From contig NZ_NKHR01000001.1 in the NCBI RefSeq assembly GCF_014467285.1, positions 62,001 through 126,000 on the forward strand: a stretch of DNA of 64,000 bases, given 5' to 3'. This document shows positions 47,116 through 55,214 of the stretch, piece after piece. The translations under genes were made by a program, and so were the position numbers. Under the pieces are notes generated by a model, which saw nothing but the letters and a program-made list of their open reading frames with translations, had not been told where the DNA came from and searched no databases. The DNA comes from Xenorhabdus sp014467285 (GTDB lineage: Bacteria > Pseudomonadota > Gammaproteobacteria > Enterobacterales > Enterobacteriaceae). The number at the start of each line of letters is the position of its first letter. Positions within the stretch are counted from its first letter, which is position 1.

Positions 47116-48238
47116 CTTCTTTAACTGGCTCCTGACTAAATGTAATCAATGAAAATAGATAGTTAGAGATGGTTTGTTGCCCATTCAAACTGAAATGAAT
47201 ACCATCGCCACTCCGAAGTTTTATCGTACTGCTGCCATCACCAATATAATCTGAATAATTATCTGACTTATATTTGAACATATCATTAGCGGCAATATAG
47301 ATTTCCCCCATTTTCGTTACCTCAGTCTGATACAATTTATTAAGGTAAATCATGCTGTTGGAGAGTTTTTTCTGGCGCATATTAGGTGGGCCAACCCAGA
47401 TGATATTTACCTGATGCTGGCGGGCATCATGCAAGATAGCTTCAATTCGTTGACGATAAAGGTTTTCCCAATCTTCACTGGCGAATTTCAAATAAGGGCC
47501 TCCACGTTTTGTTGGCATATCCCAAGGGTCATTAGGGCCTAAAAACATGACGACCAATTTAATATCAGGGTTATCCCTCAGGGCATTGCTAATGGTTTTC
47601 GGCCAGTCAAAGAACCCGGGATAAGATAATCCGGTACTTTGCTTGCTCAAGTTAATGCTGGAAATACCATATTCCTGATAAAGACGACGTTTCAAATGCG
47701 GAGCAACGCCCTGCATCATTGAATCACCGGCAAAGAGCACCTTATCTTTTACGCCGAGATTAACGTGAGTCTTCTGGACAATTTCAATGACAGGGTTTTG
47801 TCCCCGGCTATTTTGGAGCCAGGGTGTCTGAACGAGTTTAATATCCTTTTGCAGTAATGCCGGAAATGCGAAAGAGAGATTCTCGATAGGATGTACATAA
47901 CCTTCAAGAAAGCGCAGGCCGACTTGAAAATCGGGAGGAAATACGGCTCGGGTGCCGTCACTATTCATGGCTTGTGTGTGATTATCTTGATATTTACCTG
48001 CTGCATATGCCATGAATGTCTCACTAGCAGCAAGTGAGCCTTGCTGAATATTATTACCTAAATCCCACAATGGCTCACCCTTGAGAGATGCCCAAGGGCT
48101 ATTGCGGTGATATTTCTGCTGCCAGAAGTTTTCCAACGAACTTTGATTCAGCCAGATGAGCAACAGACTGGTTACGGAAACGACACAAATCACTTGTCCG
48201 ACTTTTTTAAGATTAGATATAAATTCAGAAATTGGCAT
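47102..48238 (-). CDS. DUF459-type SGNH hydrolase, membrane-anchored
   Basis: A 378-residue protein with one N-terminal membrane segment (about 15-30) and a periplasmic SGNH domain: VLFAGDSMMQGVAPHLKRRL, VVMFLGPNDPWDM, and DGIHFSLNGQQTIS (Asp-His). Such proteins pair with MBOAT transporters to place acetyl groups on peptidoglycan or polysaccharide. It overlaps the MBOAT gene by 14 bp. Confidence 0.82.
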   Translation of the reverse strand: MPISEFISNLKKVGQVICVVSVTSLLLIWLNQSSLENFWQQKYHRNSPWASLKGEPLWDLGNNIQQGSLAASETFMAYAAGKYQDNHTQAMNSDGTRAVFPPDFQVGLRFLEGYVHPIENLSFAFPALLQKDIKLVQTPWLQNSRGQNPVIEIVQKTHVNLGVKDKVLFAGDSMMQGVAPHLKRRLYQEYGISSINLSKQSTGLSYPGFFDWPKTISNALRDNPDIKLVVMFLGPNDPWDMPTKRGGPYLKFASEDWENLYRQRIEAILHDARQHQVNIIWVGPPNMRQKKLSNSMIYLNKLYQTEVTKMGEIYIAANDMFKYKSDNYSDYIGDGSSTIKLRSGDGIHFSLNGQQTISNYLFSLITFSQEPVKEDATI

Positions 48239-49646
48239 AGATAAATCCTGGCATTCCAGAAGGTGACAATATAAATACCAAAGTAAGGATCAAGGCTAAG
48301 GGAATCGGATAATAAACCCAGGAAATCAGGTTATGATTTTTTTCAATTTTATTTCTGAGATTCACCAACCACGGATAGATAATAAAGAATCCCCAAAAAG
48401 CCATTAATAGCGTGCTGCTGGATAACAGTGCTGTGAAGATATCCCCGGAGAACAATTGATTTAACACAGCTAACGCATCATTAAACGTTGGGCTACGGAA
48501 AAAGACCCACGCAAAGCAGACAAAATGGAATGTCACCACGCGGGATAAAAATAATGAAATCGGATTCCTTGCTTGTAATTCGTTATTTTTTTTCGCCGTG
48601 GGGAACAGGGCATTTTTAATATTTTGCAGAATTAATCCTAAGCCATGAATCGCTCCCCAGAGAATAAAACTGAGACCGGCACCGTGCCATAGACCCGAAA
48701 TCACCATGGCTGTGAACATATTCAGATTCTTGTGGAATGTGCCTTTTTTGTTACCACCCAGTGGAATGTAGACATAATCACGGATGAACGTTGACAGGCT
48801 GATATGCCAGCGTCGCCAAAACACCTGTAAATTCTCGGCAAGATAAGGGGCATCGAAATTGCGTGGGACGTTGAAACCTAATAGCAGGGCGATACCAGTG
48901 ACAAGATCGGTATAACCGGAAAAGTTAAAATAGATATTCCAGGCGTAAGCATAAATTGCCACGAGAATTTGCCCGGCATGATAGCTGGTTGGATCTTCAA
49001 AAACGGAATTAACAAAGTTCTCAGAGAGCGTTGCACTGAGTAAAAAGAGTTTTGCGATAGCGAGTGCGATCAATAGCAGTGCTCTTAAAGGCTCCAGCAT
49101 CACTCTGGATACTGCCTGAATTTGTGGCAGAAAATCTTTGGCCCGATTAATTGGCCCGGCGACGATACTGGGAAAAAAGCAAAGATACAAAATGACATCG
49201 GGCAGTGGAGCGGGAGGCAGTTCCTTCTTGCATACGGATACAACATAACTGACCGAATGGAAAGCATAGAATGACAGCCCTAATGGCATCAGTAATTCCA
49301 GTACAGGCAGATCTACGGTAATGCCAATATTGGCTAATGATTGCTGAATAGCTTCTTGGAAGAAAGAGTAATATTTGAAGGCAATAAAACAGCCGAGAAT
49401 ACCGAATGTCAGCAGAGTGAATATGACTTTGTTGGATAAATAACGACTGAGAATATTCGCCAAGAGATAAATAAATAGGGTATAGGTGAATAAAATGTAG
49501 GCGAAGTTTGCTGAAAAAGAGAATACAAATAAATAACTAACTAAAATTAATAAGCCATTCTGTAGCTTGGGGGCCTTCTGCAAAAGCCAATAGACAACAA
49601 GCAGAATAACAAACGATCCAAGAAACTCAAAAGAAAAAAAATTCAT
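48225..49646 (-). CDS. MBOAT-family O-acyltransferase (PatA/AlgI/DltB-like)
   Basis: A 473-residue integral membrane protein with about ten hydrophobic segments. The conserved MBOAT region contains YVYIPLGGNKKG and the invariant histidine in ISGLWHGAGLSFILWGAIHG. It moves acetyl groups across the inner membrane for the SGNH partner. First gene of the operon. Peptidoglycan O-acetylation is known in related Proteus and Providencia, and a peptidoglycan hydrolase lies next door, so peptidoglycan is the likely acceptor (inference). Confidence 0.87.
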   Translation of the reverse strand: MNFFSFEFLGSFVILLVVYWLLQKAPKLQNGLLILVSYLFVFSFSANFAYILFTYTLFIYLLANILSRYLSNKVIFTLLTFGILGCFIAFKYYSFFQEAIQQSLANIGITVDLPVLELLMPLGLSFYAFHSVSYVVSVCKKELPPAPLPDVILYLCFFPSIVAGPINRAKDFLPQIQAVSRVMLEPLRALLLIALAIAKLFLLSATLSENFVNSVFEDPTSYHAGQILVAIYAYAWNIYFNFSGYTDLVTGIALLLGFNVPRNFDAPYLAENLQVFWRRWHISLSTFIRDYVYIPLGGNKKGTFHKNLNMFTAMVISGLWHGAGLSFILWGAIHGLGLILQNIKNALFPTAKKNNELQARNPISLFLSRVVTFHFVCFAWVFFRSPTFNDALAVLNQLFSGDIFTALLSSSTLLMAFWGFFIIYPWLVNLRNKIEKNHNLISWVYYPIPLALILTLVFILSPSGMPGFIYANF

Positions 49647-49763
49647 ATTAGGCTCTGGCTAACCATTTATCGTTGGGAGAAGGTATATAATTGTGGGGCA
49701 CATTATAGTATGGAATTTATCTATGTTTACAATAGGTAATATAGGAGAGGCTGATAAAAAAAG

Positions 49764-49794
49764 AATCCACTTTGCAATTAATACAAAATGGATT
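49764..49794 (-). terminator. Terminator after the Bax-like gene
   Basis: Stem AATCCACTTTG / CAAAATGGATT with one mismatch and a 9-nt loop, followed on the minus strand by CTTTTTTTATC. Confidence 0.75.
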
Positions 49795-49851
49795 ATTGAG
49801 AGATTATTGTACTGGCTATTCCCTGGCCTTTTTGTTTATTTATCCGTATGA

Positions 49852-50625
49852 TTATTGGATAGAGAATTCCTGTACCTGTGAAATCAACTGCTTATTGACA
49901 TTAAATACCTGATGCAGATAGCGATTGTAGCCAGCACCCAGTTCGGAATAACCATTAAGGTTATCGATAAGTTTGCTGGTATTCAGTGGCTTCTGCGCTG
50001 TCCTTTGGTTTGCACGCGAAGAACGCAGTGACTCATAGGCACGGTGCGTGTTCAGGTTTTTCATATAGGCAACGACAGAATCATCAATGGTATGGTAAAC
50101 AGAATAACCTTTGACTTTTCCTTTCGTTTTACCACAAGAGCTACAGCGCATACCAAACAAGTTATTGTTTTTCTGGGCAAGCTCTGACGTTCCCCAGCCG
50201 GATTCCGCTGCTGCCTGAGTGGCGACAAAATGGGTCGGTATAATATCAACCCGGCTGAGTAGTTGATTCCAACTGACCTGTCTTGGTGAGTTGCAGGTCA
50301 TTTTGTAATCCATGCAGATCTTTTTTAATCGATTGATATCCTGTACAGACCAGTTACGTGTTTTCTGATATGACAGGAGCCATTTACGATCCTGCATAAT
50401 CTTTTGATTATGCTTGTCAATTACAGGGACAACAACATTTAAAAACGCTTTCTTCCGGGGTGTACCTGAAGGGTATTTTCGCAAATCAGGCAAGTTTGTC
50501 TGAATGCCATTGTGAGAATACTCTTCCTTTTTTGAGGTACTGGTCGAGGCATAGCTCAGACCGGTAAAGACTAATGAGATAAAGAAAGCGAAGACCGCAG
50601 TTGTCCTCATCGTTCGAGAGGGCAT
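49852..50625 (-). CDS. Bax-like glucosaminidase
   Basis: A 257-residue exported protein (signal peptide through about residue 26, LSYAS). The C-terminal glucosaminidase domain has VATQAAAESGWGTSELAQ with the catalytic Glu, NNNLFGMRCSSC, and SELGAGYNRYLHQVF near the end; the layout matches E. coli Bax. It should cut peptidoglycan glycan strands. Transcribed in the same direction as the O-acetylation operon but separated by a terminator. Confidence 0.87.
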   Translation of the reverse strand: MPSRTMRTTAVFAFFISLVFTGLSYASTSTSKKEEYSHNGIQTNLPDLRKYPSGTPRKKAFLNVVVPVIDKHNQKIMQDRKWLLSYQKTRNWSVQDINRLKKICMDYKMTCNSPRQVSWNQLLSRVDIIPTHFVATQAAAESGWGTSELAQKNNNLFGMRCSSCGKTKGKVKGYSVYHTIDDSVVAYMKNLNTHRAYESLRSSRANQRTAQKPLNTSKLIDNLNGYSELGAGYNRYLHQVFNVNKQLISQVQEFSIQ

Positions 50626-51096
50626 TTGCTTCTCCTCGTTTTATTACTCTGGATAAAAAACAAACGAATATTAGCAGAGCAAACAATATCTGGCTACTGT
50701 TATTCGTCATTCATAAGTTTCGTTTCTGTAACGAATATTAGCACCCTACTGACAAATATCTATATTTTTTACGTTGTATGGTAAATAAGTGTAATGATTA
50801 TTATGATTTTATCTGGTGGATAGTATTGGTTATTTAATGTTTATCTATAATTATGGGTGAGTTCTTATACCTATCCGGTATTAAGTTGTATTTCTTTTAA
50901 TGACTTTGATCTTGATGCGGATAAACCAATTACTTATTCGCTGAAATCAAGTGAAATACCCAATTTTATATCTGAATAATAGCGTCATATTATAAATGGT
51001 TCGTTACTCCGCTTTTATGACTAAAAATGGAGTAAATGAGAATATCTAAAACATACCATTATATCTGGTTAAAAAACGCGATGATTATCAGAAAAG
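50626..51096. other. Intergenic region
   Basis: About 470 bp of AT-rich DNA with no ORF, RNA gene or clear repeat. It should contain the promoter of the Bax-like gene at its left end. Confidence 0.4.
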
Positions 51097-51122
51097 AATT
51101 AGGGAGCTTCGGCTCCCTAATT
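51097..51122 (-). terminator. Terminator after the DUF3761 gene
   Basis: Perfect 11-bp stem AATTAGGGAGC / GCTCCCTAATT with a 4-nt loop (TTCG on the + strand), followed on the minus strand by TTCTTTTCTG. Confidence 0.85.
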
Positions 51123-51148
51123 GTGCATGATGGAAAATCAACGAAATA

Positions 51149-51478
51149 TTACAGCCACTTAGAAACTCCGCCGTGACGAGAGCATGCTCCTTTACGAGAT
51201 TTACTCTTGCTATAAGTTCCGTCTTTACAAAGAGCCGTATTGGCACCTTTTTTCACAGATTTATTTTTCTTCTTAGCAGCTTTTTGGCTTTTTGCTTTTT
51301 TGGTGACTTTCTTTTCTGGTGAGTTAACTTTATTTTTAGCTGCTTTCACATTATGTTCTACTGCCGTTGCTGTTTTTGACGCAGTTTCGGCTGAGGTTGA
51401 TACCGCAGGCGCTGCAAGTGCGGCACTTGAAAACAACACCAGTAATGCTGCAACTGATAACTTCAAGCTTTTCATCAT
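51149..51478 (-). CDS. Small exported basic protein, DUF3761-like
   Basis: A 109-residue protein: signal peptide to about residue 22 (SSAALA), an Ala/Lys-rich linker (VTKKAKSQKAAKKKNKSVKK), and a C-terminal motif ALCKDGTYSKSKSRKGACSR then HGGVSKWL. That motif, with two cysteines and HGG, is what I know as DUF3761. Its role is unknown; the basic linker suggests nucleic-acid or envelope binding. Single gene with its own terminator. Confidence 0.8.
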   Translation of the reverse strand: MMKSLKLSVAALLVLFSSAALAAPAVSTSAETASKTATAVEHNVKAAKNKVNSPEKKVTKKAKSQKAAKKKNKSVKKGANTALCKDGTYSKSKSRKGACSRHGGVSKWL

Positions 51479-51894
51479 ATATGTCCTCTGATTAGAGTCC
51501 TTACAACCCGAAATATACTCTTGCAGTTTGGAGTATAGTTTTGAATGTTATGATTGCAAATTTGACATAGGGAATATTTATATTTTTATATACGGGCGGT
51601 TTATGTTTTCTTTTAAGAACAAATAATTATATATGTGTGATATTAGGTTTATATGTTTATTTTTAATTAGTTAATCTCTTTTATAGGTAATTAATGTATT
51701 TAGTCTGCAAGGTTTTTGACTGGTAATTTACCTATTTGAAAAATATAAACAAAACAAATTAATATTAAAACTGCCTGATGAATACGGAATCAAATGCCTA
51801 TCCCATCGTTTGAACGTCAGGTTGGTACGACTCAATTAGTATACATTCAAGGTTTTGATGTGAAAAAATAACACGAAAAATGGGGAGAATGGCG
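51479..51894. other. Divergent intergenic region before ygfF
   Basis: About 415 bp, AT-rich, with no supported ORF. It holds the promoters of the DUF3761 gene and ygfF. A ribosome site (GGGGAG, 51882-51887) near the right end fixes the ygfF start. Confidence 0.4.
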
Positions 51895-52653
51895 GTGAAT
51901 GGCATTGAGCAAAAGGTGACGATCATTACAGGAGGATCCCGTGGTATTGGTAAAGCCACGGCATGTTGTCTGGCAAAACTAGGGCACCATATCTGCGTTG
52001 GCTATCGTAGCCGTGAAGATGAAGCCTATGAGGTCGTGGAGATGATCCGTTCCCTGGGGCAGTCAGCAATTGCGGTTCAGGTGGATATAGCGGATGAAAA
52101 ACAAGTGGTGGCCTTGTTCCAGCGGACAGAAAAAGAGCTAGGTTATATTTCTGGATTAGTGAACAATGCCGGAATTTTAAAACCTCAGGCCACCATCGAA
52201 CAGTTGACGGCAGAACGGCTAAGTGAAATCTTCGCAATTAATGTCACAGGGGCTTTTCTCTGTGCCCGTGAAGCGGTCAAGAGAATGGCTTTTCGTCATG
52301 GTGGGAAAGGCGGGGTGATTGTTAATGTTTCATCCGCTGCTGCCAGACTGGGTTCTCCTCATGAATATGTTGATTATGCAGCATCGAAAGGTGCCGTTGA
52401 TACGATGACAATTGGCTTGGCGCAAGAAGTGGCTGCACAAGGGATTAGGGTAAATGCCGTGCGTCCTGGGTTCATTTATACCGAAATACATGCAGATGGT
52501 GGAGAACCTGAAAGGGTTGATCGAATCAAAGATTCTTTGCCCATGAAACGGGGTGGGCGGCCGGAAGAAATTGCTCAGGCCATTGCGTGGCTGCTGTCTG
52601 ATGAATCATCGTATGTTACAGGCAATTTCATTGACTTAGCAGGTGGCAAATAG
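51895..52653 (+). CDS. ygfF: Short-chain dehydrogenase/reductase YgfF
   Basis: A ~252-residue SDR with cofactor motif TGGSRGIG, NNAG, and catalytic Ser (VSSAAARLGS) and YxxxK (YVDYAASKGA). Stretches such as RPGFIYTEIHADGGEPERVD and SYVTGNFIDLAGGK follow E. coli YgfF closely (from memory). The substrate is not established. I chose GTG at 51895 since GGGGAG is 7 nt before it; ATGs at 51880 and 51889 are in frame but badly spaced. Confidence 0.87.
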   Translation: MNGIEQKVTIITGGSRGIGKATACCLAKLGHHICVGYRSREDEAYEVVEMIRSLGQSAIAVQVDIADEKQVVALFQRTEKELGYISGLVNNAGILKPQATIEQLTAERLSEIFAINVTGAFLCAREAVKRMAFRHGGKGGVIVNVSSAAARLGSPHEYVDYAASKGAVDTMTIGLAQEVAAQGIRVNAVRPGFIYTEIHADGGEPERVDRIKDSLPMKRGGRPEEIAQAIAWLLSDESSYVTGNFIDLAGGK

Positions 52654-52718
52654 GCTGATGGAATTTGAAATGAGGTTCTGGGTAAGATGGCCTGAAATAT
52701 TCGTGTAGAAATATTAAA

Positions 52719-52747
52719 AGCCGGAATTCTTCTTAATATTTCCGGCT
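52719..52747. terminator. Hairpin after ygfF
   Basis: 8-bp stem AGCCGGAA / TTCCGGCT with a 13-nt loop, flanked by A- and T-rich DNA. It lies between ygfF and the convergent SymE-like gene and may act on both. Confidence 0.6.
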
Positions 52748-52782
52748 AATTGATAGAAGGTAATTTTTTAATGACAATGGTT

Positions 52783-53133
52783 TTAAGCCAGCATTTCCAT
52801 CAACTTAGGTTTAAGAATAATTTTGCCGGGTTCCATCTCAATATTAATGGGTTGTTCTACTAAGTTACTGATTGTCAGCCAATCTCCTGCAATATAAAGT
52901 TCACCATTTTCGCGGATATTGTCGATCCCTTCATATGGATTAGTTTCCACTTCGTTGATCAAACTCGCCAGATCTGCATTGGGATCAATAAGAGAGATGA
53001 TGATTCCATTGGAAAATTGGGAGATATGAAATAACTCATTCGCGGTAAATCCAGCATCGCTGAGTGCACTGCCATTCAGGATTAATTCTGGGATATCAAT
53101 GTCAGTATGGCGAAATGAAACATGAAGGCTCAT
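52783..53133 (-). CDS. SymE-like protein with two tandem AbrB-type modules
   Basis: A 116-residue protein in which the SymE/AbrB swapped-hairpin pattern appears twice: IPELILNGSALSDAGFTANE then GIIISLID (about 14-50), and ELYIAGDWLTISNL then GKIILKPKL (about 78-112). E. coli SymE has a single similar module and is an SOS-induced toxin held by an antisense RNA. Here the two modules in one chain are evident by eye. Toxic activity is not shown. It lies alone, with a terminator-like hairpin downstream. Confidence 0.65.
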   Translation of the reverse strand: MSLHVSFRHTDIDIPELILNGSALSDAGFTANELFHISQFSNGIIISLIDPNADLASLINEVETNPYEGIDNIRENGELYIAGDWLTISNLVEQPINIEMEPGKIILKPKLMEMLA

Positions 53134-53708
53134 TTGTACGTTCCTTGTGTTATTGGGATATATTACGATACTTTATCAGCACTTCGCCCGCACTGCACCG
53201 CGAATTCATACGTGTTTTCATTTGTATCGCATTCTTGATTAATGATTGATATCTACCCTAGCGTTTAGTTGACTAATATGCTATCGACAATGTTGCTCTT
53301 TGCGAAGCGACTCGCAAAAAATCACTGGATATTTATCCATTTTCAAATGTTTTGTTAGAATTCAACCACACAATCATTCTGATGTGATTGTCATATTTAT
53401 GAAATAAATTTTTCATATCATTGTCATTTGCGATTTTTCTCCCGTTACATTTTTTACATGTTAATATGAATGAAGGCCATGAATGAAGGCCGGAAACAGG
53501 AGGTTATCTCTTCAAATTGTGGTCTGAAAATAAATAGTGGTCTGGAAATAAATAGTGGTCTGTAAATAAATAGCGGTATCAGGTGGGATGTTTTTTTAAT
53601 GTATTAGCTTAGCCTTTATTGAGATAGTTCCTGAGTGGCTGATAATAAAAAAGATAAATTGTCTTTATGAAATGTTTGTTATAGATAACGATTTTATATT
53701 TGTTTGTT
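53134..53708. promoter_or_regulatory. Control region with tandem repeats upstream of the recombinase unit
   Basis: About 575 bp without a supported ORF. It has two copies of ATGAATGAAGGCC (53466-53478, 53479-53491) and three 18-bp units of GTGGTCTGxAAATAAATA (53519-53572) that differ at one base, followed by a fourth partial GCGGT. These could be regulator-binding arrays for the following genes. Confidence 0.6.
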
Positions 53709-53873
53709 ATGGAAGAGAAAATGAAACTGGATTTATATAAAAATAACCATATGGTTTACTATGTATTTTTAATACCTGCATTCATGATTGTGTTTTATCG
53801 AGTTATATATAATGGTTTTTTATTTTTTAGGTCAATGATTCCTTCTACCACAGTGAGTAATACATTATGCTAA
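53709..53873 (+). CDS. Small membrane protein, coupled to the recombinase
   Basis: A 54-residue frame (or 50 from the second ATG at 53721, which has GGAAGAG before it). The middle is a clear membrane helix: MVYYVFLIPAFMIVFYRV, then GFLFF. It ends TGC TAA across the recombinase start (ATGCTAA), so translation would be coupled. I know no family. It could be a chance frame in AT-rich DNA, but the overlap and ribosome site support it. Confidence 0.45.
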   Translation: MEEKMKLDLYKNNHMVYYVFLIPAFMIVFYRVIYNGFLFFRSMIPSTTVSNTLC

Positions 53874-54478
53874 AACGTAAATATTTAACTCAATCCGAAA
53901 TTGAGCAATTGCTGGCTGAATTAGAAAAAGGGGCAAATGCAGAGCGTAATATCTGTATGCTTTTTATGGGGTTTCTCCATGGCTTTCGCGTTTCTGAATT
54001 GCTTGGGCTACGTATGTCTGACGTGGACCTGCGTGACCGGAGTTTGAGTGTTAATCGCTTGAAAAATGGTTTTTCCACAATCCATCCCATGGTCTCACGT
54101 GAAATTCAATTGTTACGTAAATGGATGAATATACGTAAGAAATATGAAAAATTCGGCAAGAGTGAATGGCTGTTTATCTCCCGCACTGGCGAGCCTTTAT
54201 CGCGGCAGCAGTTCTATAAAATCATCAGGAACACAAGTATCAAGGCAGAAATTGCGATTTGCGCGAATCCGCACATGTTGCGTCATTCGTGTGGTTATGC
54301 GTTAGCGGATAACGGAGTCGATACTCGATTGATTCAAGACTATTTAGGTCATCGTAATATTCGCCATACCGTCAGGTATACCGCGAGTAATGCGGGTCGC
54401 TTTGATGGAATTTGGAGGCAGAGAGGGAAGAGAAAAAGGGTTACATTTAGTACCAAACTGTTAACTCATACAGACTAA
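53867..54478 (+). CDS. mrxI: FimB/MrpI-type tyrosine recombinase
   Basis: A 203-residue integrase of the small fimbrial class. The catalytic set is in place: Arg in HGFRVSELLGL, His-x-x-Arg in HMLRHSCGYAL, His in GHRNIRHTVRYT and the Tyr in the same block. MrpI and FimB/E invert the promoter of fimbrial operons. Here the gene lies at the far end of the fimbrial operon, convergent with it. The 3' codons (from about T192) are formed by the left arm of a perfect 23-bp inverted repeat, so inversion would change the last residues. The symbol is by analogy with mrx/mrp. Confidence 0.88.
   Translation: MLKRKYLTQSEIEQLLAELEKGANAERNICMLFMGFLHGFRVSELLGLRMSDVDLRDRSLSVNRLKNGFSTIHPMVSREIQLLRKWMNIRKKYEKFGKSEWLFISRTGEPLSRQQFYKIIRNTSIKAEIAICANPHMLRHSCGYALADNGVDTRLIQDYLGHRNIRHTVRYTASNAGRFDGIWRQRGKRKRVTFSTKLLTHTD
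54443..54465. repeat. Left arm (IRL) of the invertible segment
   Basis: 23 bp; begins ACATTTAGTACCAAA and ends CTGTTAAC. Lies in the recombinase coding sequence, 13 bp before the stop codon's last base. Its exact reverse complement is at 54727-54749. Confidence 0.9.
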
Positions 54479-54726
54479 ACCATGAAAGCCAATTTATCTT
54501 ATATATTATATCTTTAATATCATACAAAATGGTTTTTCATACTTTCGATAGCGAAATTTTCATACAGGGTGAGTTTTTTAGATAATATTATAGGAGGGAG
54601 CTATAGAATTTTTTGTAATTTTATGGAAGTTCAACGTCAAGAATTAACGTTCTTCATCATAGAGTTGAAAAATATTTTTCATGTCTTAAAAATGATCGTG
54701 AGTTTAAAAGAGAAGAAGCCATTGAA
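54466..54726. other. Probable invertible DNA segment (261 bp between arms)
   Basis: AT-rich DNA between two perfect inverted 23-bp repeats beside a tyrosine recombinase, the layout of fim/mrp switches. A leftward promoter candidate reads TTGACG (54635-54640, minus) with TACAAA 17 bp further. A small + strand frame starts at GTG 54569 and runs through the right arm; it is not supported otherwise. In the flipped state the recombinase frame would run LLT-SMASSLLNSRSFLRH and on to a stop, adding about 19 residues net. Confidence 0.7.
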
Positions 54727-54749
54727 GTTAACAGTTTGGTACTAAATGT
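54727..54749. repeat. Right arm (IRR) of the invertible segment
   Basis: 23 bp; begins GTTAACAGTTTGGTA and ends CTAAATGT. Perfect reverse complement of 54443-54465. Confidence 0.9.
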
Positions 54750-54842
54750 TAACCATTTGGCAGTTTCTTGCCTTATATTTTCCGATGAATATTTAAACAA
54801 TCACTACCTGCCAAAGACGTAGTTGAAGGATGATAATGAAAA

Positions 54843-54868
54843 AAGCCATTCCTGTTCAGGAATGGCTT
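54843..54868. terminator. Bidirectional terminator between recombinase and fimbrial operon
   Basis: Perfect 10-bp stem AAGCCATTCC / GGAATGGCTT with a 6-nt loop. T-rich tracts follow on both strands (AGTTTTTT on +, TTTTC on -). Confidence 0.88.
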
Positions 54869-54920
54869 AGTTTTTTGAAGCCTTAATCTTTTTCTATTTA
54901 TTAACAATATAAACCTTGCC

Positions 54921-55196
54921 TTATAATCCCAATATTGTTTCCGCTACACAGGCATATTGATTATTCATATTCACTTTAGGGGGAGTAAAACAATCTTCCA
55001 AAAACCAGTCTGCTGGCGTTTCCAGAGCAATAGCAATAGCGACCAGATGCTCCAGACTGATTTTATTGGTTCCTCGCTCATAACGTGACAATTGCTGATG
55101 ACTAACTCCAATTTTGTCTGCCAGCTCTGCTGCTGTCACTCCAATTTCTTTCCTTTTCATTTGGATTCTTTTTCCTACCAGCATACTGACGTGCAT
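54921..55196 (-). CDS. mrxJ: MrpJ-like HTH regulator
   Basis: A 91-residue XRE-type protein: GVTAAELADKIGVSHQQLSR and YERGTNKISLEHLVAIAIAL form the HTH. MrpJ of Proteus sits at the same place, as the last gene of the mrp operon, and turns down flagellar genes when fimbriae are made. The same role here is inferred from order and family. Confidence 0.85.
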   Translation of the reverse strand: MHVSMLVGKRIQMKRKEIGVTAAELADKIGVSHQQLSRYERGTNKISLEHLVAIAIALETPADWFLEDCFTPPKVNMNNQYACVAETILGL

Positions 55197-55214
55197 GATA
55201 TCTTTGCTCTCAAT

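Noticed and set aside
54569..54745. Small + frame within the invertible segment (from GTG 54569, or ATG 54623)
   Set aside because: No well-placed ribosome site and no recognisable features; could be chance in AT-rich DNA.
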